This document shows, piece by piece, positions 62,048 through 64,000 of a stretch of 64,000 bases of DNA. The notes under the pieces are model-generated. The model saw only the letters and a list, made by a program, of their open reading frames with translations, ran no database searches and was not told the DNA's origin. The position numbers were made by a program, and so were the translations under genes. The first letter of the stretch is position 1; each line of letters starts with the position of its first letter. The stretch lies in the NCBI GenBank assembly GCA_020352515.1, contig CP070678.1, positions 5,215,705 to 5,279,704 on the forward strand, read 5' to 3'. This DNA is from Phycisphaerales bacterium. Lineage in GTDB: Bacteria > Planctomycetota > Phycisphaerae > Sedimentisphaerales > Anaerobacaceae.

Positions 62048-62570
62048 GTCTTGACCTCCTATCGATTCAAAAGTCAACTTGACAATCTGTCGTTTCGTCC
62101 ATAAATCTTCAGGTTTCAAAGCCCGAAATCAAGTATGGGTTTATACGAATTCGCGCCTCAATAGGTTCACGCCGTCCAGCCATTTTTGAGCAGCCCGATT
62201 TAGCGGCCTATCTGCGCAAGATGCGCCCCGCCGGGTCTCGCAAAGACGTGCAACAGGCAACAGAATACCGCAGCGCACGCCGGGGAAGGCCCGTAGCACC
62301 GCATGCCGGTGCGGCCCGAAACAGAGCCCAAGACATCCGGCACCGGCCGAACTTCGATACAGTCGCCTGGCCAATCGTCGCCCGCCAGGCAAGGCAGGGG
62401 CACAGCGATCTCGCTTGTGAAATCCGGGTACTGCTTGACAGGACTGAGAGCAGGCCAGTGCGTATTGGATTCCATTGGGAACCCGACGACGTTGTTGGAG
62501 GGTCGGGATAGGCCGACCCGATTAAGATGAAAGACTCCGGTCGTTGCAGCAGACCAGTTGCAGCAGACCA
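62048..62570. other. Intergenic region upstream of htrA and downstream of dprA
   Basis: 523 bases. A 123-codon minus-strand frame (62200-62571) abuts the dprA stop; it is Cys/Pro/Arg-rich with no ribosome site or family signature, so it is not called. The left part should hold the htrA promoter; no pair of hexamers was convincing. Confidence 0.4.
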
Positions 62571-63725
62571 TTAACTGCTCACAAAGAAGCTGCCGGGAAG
62601 CTGCTTGATGAGGGCTTTTAGCCGCAGGGAGACCAGCGCGGCGTTGACGGCGCCGGGAGATAATCCCGTATCGGCGATTATCTGCTCGATGTGGGTGGGC
62701 TCTTTGGTGAGCAGGCCGTGGATCCTTTTCTCGTCCGGCGCAAGTTTCAACTGTCCGACGTCGAACAGGGGCGTTTGAGCTGCGCGGGCCGCGTTTTCGG
62801 CGGCGGCTGCAACGTGGTCCTGCAACTGCTCTCCGAAGTAGCCGAGCGCCTCGATAACATCTTCGACCGATTCTACAAGCTTTGCGCCCTGCTTTATCAG
62901 CCTGTTGGAGCCTCTGGCCAGCGGCGAGTCTATCTTTCCGGGGACGGCCATGACCTCGCGGTTGTAGTCGAGCGCGGCCGCGGCAGTGATCAGGGCCCCT
63001 GAACGCAGACCCGCCTCGATGACGATTGTCCCCAGTGACAGGCCGGCTATGATTCTATTGCGGGGCGGGAAATTCTCGGCCAGCGGCTCGTAACCGAGGG
63101 GAAGCTCGCTGATGCAGGCGCCGGATTCGCAGACCAGCCCGAAGAGCCGCTTGTTTTCTGGGGGAAAGACGTTGGCCAGGCCGCATCCCTGGACCGCGAT
63201 GGTCCGTCCGCGGGCGGCCAGTGCGCCGTTATGGGCCTCGGTGTCTATGCCGCGGGCCATTCCGGAGCAGATGGTGAAGCCTGCCGAGGCCAACATGTGC
63301 GCGAGCCGGCCGGACTGCTCGCGGCCGTACATGCTGCAGCGGCGCGACCCGACGATGGAAACGGCCAGGTTGTCATCCCGGGTCAGGGAGCCTTTGACGT
63401 AAAGAACGGGGGGCGGGTCGTGGATGCGCTTAAGCATCGGCGGGTAGCGCGAGTCTTGCAGGCTCAGCAAATAGACGCCGAGGCTGGCGGCCAAGTCTAT
63501 TTCCGCCGAGGCGTCGAACTTCTCGCGAGTACCGGCGATTCGCTCGGCCGTCCTAAAACCTATGCCCTCAACCTTGCCCAGCTCGCTGACCGACGCGCCC
63601 AGCGCACGGTCCACCGAGCCGAAACGCTCCAGCAGACGAGCGAAGGTAACCGGGCCGACGCCGTCTGCGCGGATCAGCTTTAGCCACTTATCGACTTCGA
63701 CCGAATTTGGTTCTTCCCTTGCCAT
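62571..63725 (-). CDS. dprA: DNA processing protein DprA (Smf)
   Basis: DprA binds incoming single-stranded DNA during natural transformation and loads RecA. The 384-residue product has an N-terminal HhH/SAM-like region (about 10-70), the Rossmann-like core with SIVGSRRCSMYG, GFTICSGMARGIDTEAHNGAL, FPPRNRIIAGLSLGTIVIEAGLRSGALITA and VMAVPGKIDSPLARGSNRLI, and a C-terminal winged-helix domain (IHGLLTKEPTHIEQIIADTGLSPGAVNAALVSLRLKALI). Length is normal. The presence of dprA does not prove competence, as no com genes are in the window. Confidence 0.95.
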   Translation of the reverse strand: MAREEPNSVEVDKWLKLIRADGVGPVTFARLLERFGSVDRALGASVSELGKVEGIGFRTAERIAGTREKFDASAEIDLAASLGVYLLSLQDSRYPPMLKRIHDPPPVLYVKGSLTRDDNLAVSIVGSRRCSMYGREQSGRLAHMLASAGFTICSGMARGIDTEAHNGALAARGRTIAVQGCGLANVFPPENKRLFGLVCESGACISELPLGYEPLAENFPPRNRIIAGLSLGTIVIEAGLRSGALITAAAALDYNREVMAVPGKIDSPLARGSNRLIKQGAKLVESVEDVIEALGYFGEQLQDHVAAAAENAARAAQTPLFDVGQLKLAPDEKRIHGLLTKEPTHIEQIIADTGLSPGAVNAALVSLRLKALIKQLPGSFFVSS

Positions 63726-63910
63726 CTTCCGGCAGTCCCCGTTACACAGGCCACATACTCACGAATACCCGCAGTTGCCGCGCAGACGCCGCGAGGGCAT
63801 ATTAAAGCACAAAGGCCCCCAATGCACAAAGAAAAACCGCTCGTAACACAAAGAATAAAGGGCCGCCATTCGGGCAGAGCGCAGGGTAAAACCGCGCAAA
63901 GCGTCGAGCC

Positions 63911-64000
63911 CTATCCGGCCGGCTCCGCTTCGCTTTGTCGGCGGGCAGAGCCGCGGGCGTTTTCGATTGCGTCGTCGAGTATAGGGACGAGGCTCGGCCA
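63911..64000 (-). CDS. C-terminal end of an unidentified protein (partial)
   Basis: On the minus strand the frame entering at base 64000 is open for 29 codons (starting WPSLVPILDDAIENARGSA) and ends with TAG at 63911-63913. It reads like the end of a soluble protein, but is too short to identify. It lies upstream of dprA with a gap of 185 bases in which no gene or clear promoter was seen. Confidence 0.4.
   Translation of the reverse strand, partial: WPSLVPILDDAIENARGSARRQSEAEPAG

Noticed and set aside
62200-62571. 123-codon minus-strand frame between dprA and htrA
   Set aside because: Cys/Pro/Arg-rich composition, no ribosome site, and no signal or domain.

Overview
The window looks like a chromosome fragment of a high-GC (by eye about 60 %) Gram-negative bacterium. 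The best fit is a planctomycete of the Phycisphaerae/Sedimentisphaerales type. Pointers are PEP-CTERM secreted proteins, an ECF sigma factor coupled to a membrane Ser/Thr kinase, polysaccharide-related genes (GH2, BNR-repeat protein), many small lipoproteins, a lipid A gene set with a fused LpxC-FabZ, and BamA/Skp. This assignment is an inference from gene content; there is no rRNA here to confirm it. No CRISPR array, insertion sequence or prophage was seen.

Layout. 1-4.2 kb: the end of a GH2 glycosidase, then recG, pcm and a TSUP permease on the minus strand. 4.4-7.4 kb: an ECF sigma factor overlapping a zinc-finger/kinase/membrane protein. 7.5-12.5 kb: an accessory stretch with two tandem PEP-CTERM genes (one frameshifted at a G8-C-G8 tract), a long hairpin, two paralogous lipoproteins, and a PadR/HAAS membrane-protein pair. 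12.8-14.9 kb: nadB and the RNase P RNA gene. 14.9-20.4 kb (minus): the branched-chain amino acid operon ilvB-ilvN-deacetylase-ilvC-lipoprotein, with a consensus promoter and a hairpin-rich leader. 20.6 kb: a NifU-like scaffold gene.

20.9-37.8 kb (minus, closely packed): uvrA, then a five-gene catabolic-looking set (ene-reductase/GltD-like fusion, SDR, KDPG-aldolase-like, BNR protein, fumarate-reductase-like flavoprotein), then mtnA, then a glycan set (methyltransferase-GT2 fusion, two methyltransferases, a GT-C membrane glycosyltransferase). Endonuclease V is divergent from uvrA. 38.6-54.8 kb (minus): a very long block that reads, in transcription order, tRNA-Gln, glmU, prs, rplY, pth, rpsF, ssb, rpsR, rplI, dnaB, bamA, skp, lpxD, lpxC-fabZ, lpxA, a Gfo/Idh dehydrogenase, a cyclophilin and a secretin-like protein. 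It joins translation, replication and outer-membrane assembly. 55.2-64 kb: a PfkB kinase, ftsK, a lower-GC accessory island with a Cys-rich Tat-exported repeat protein, a DegP/HtrA protease with a clear terminator, dprA, and the tail of one more gene.

The most unusual items are the 17-cysteine Tat-exported protein built of four 19-residue repeats (59.6-60.0 kb), the frameshifted PEP-CTERM gene at a homopolymeric tract, the structured ilv leader RNA, and the flavoenzyme-rich catabolic set at 27-35 kb. All functions are assigned by reading motifs; no database search was run.
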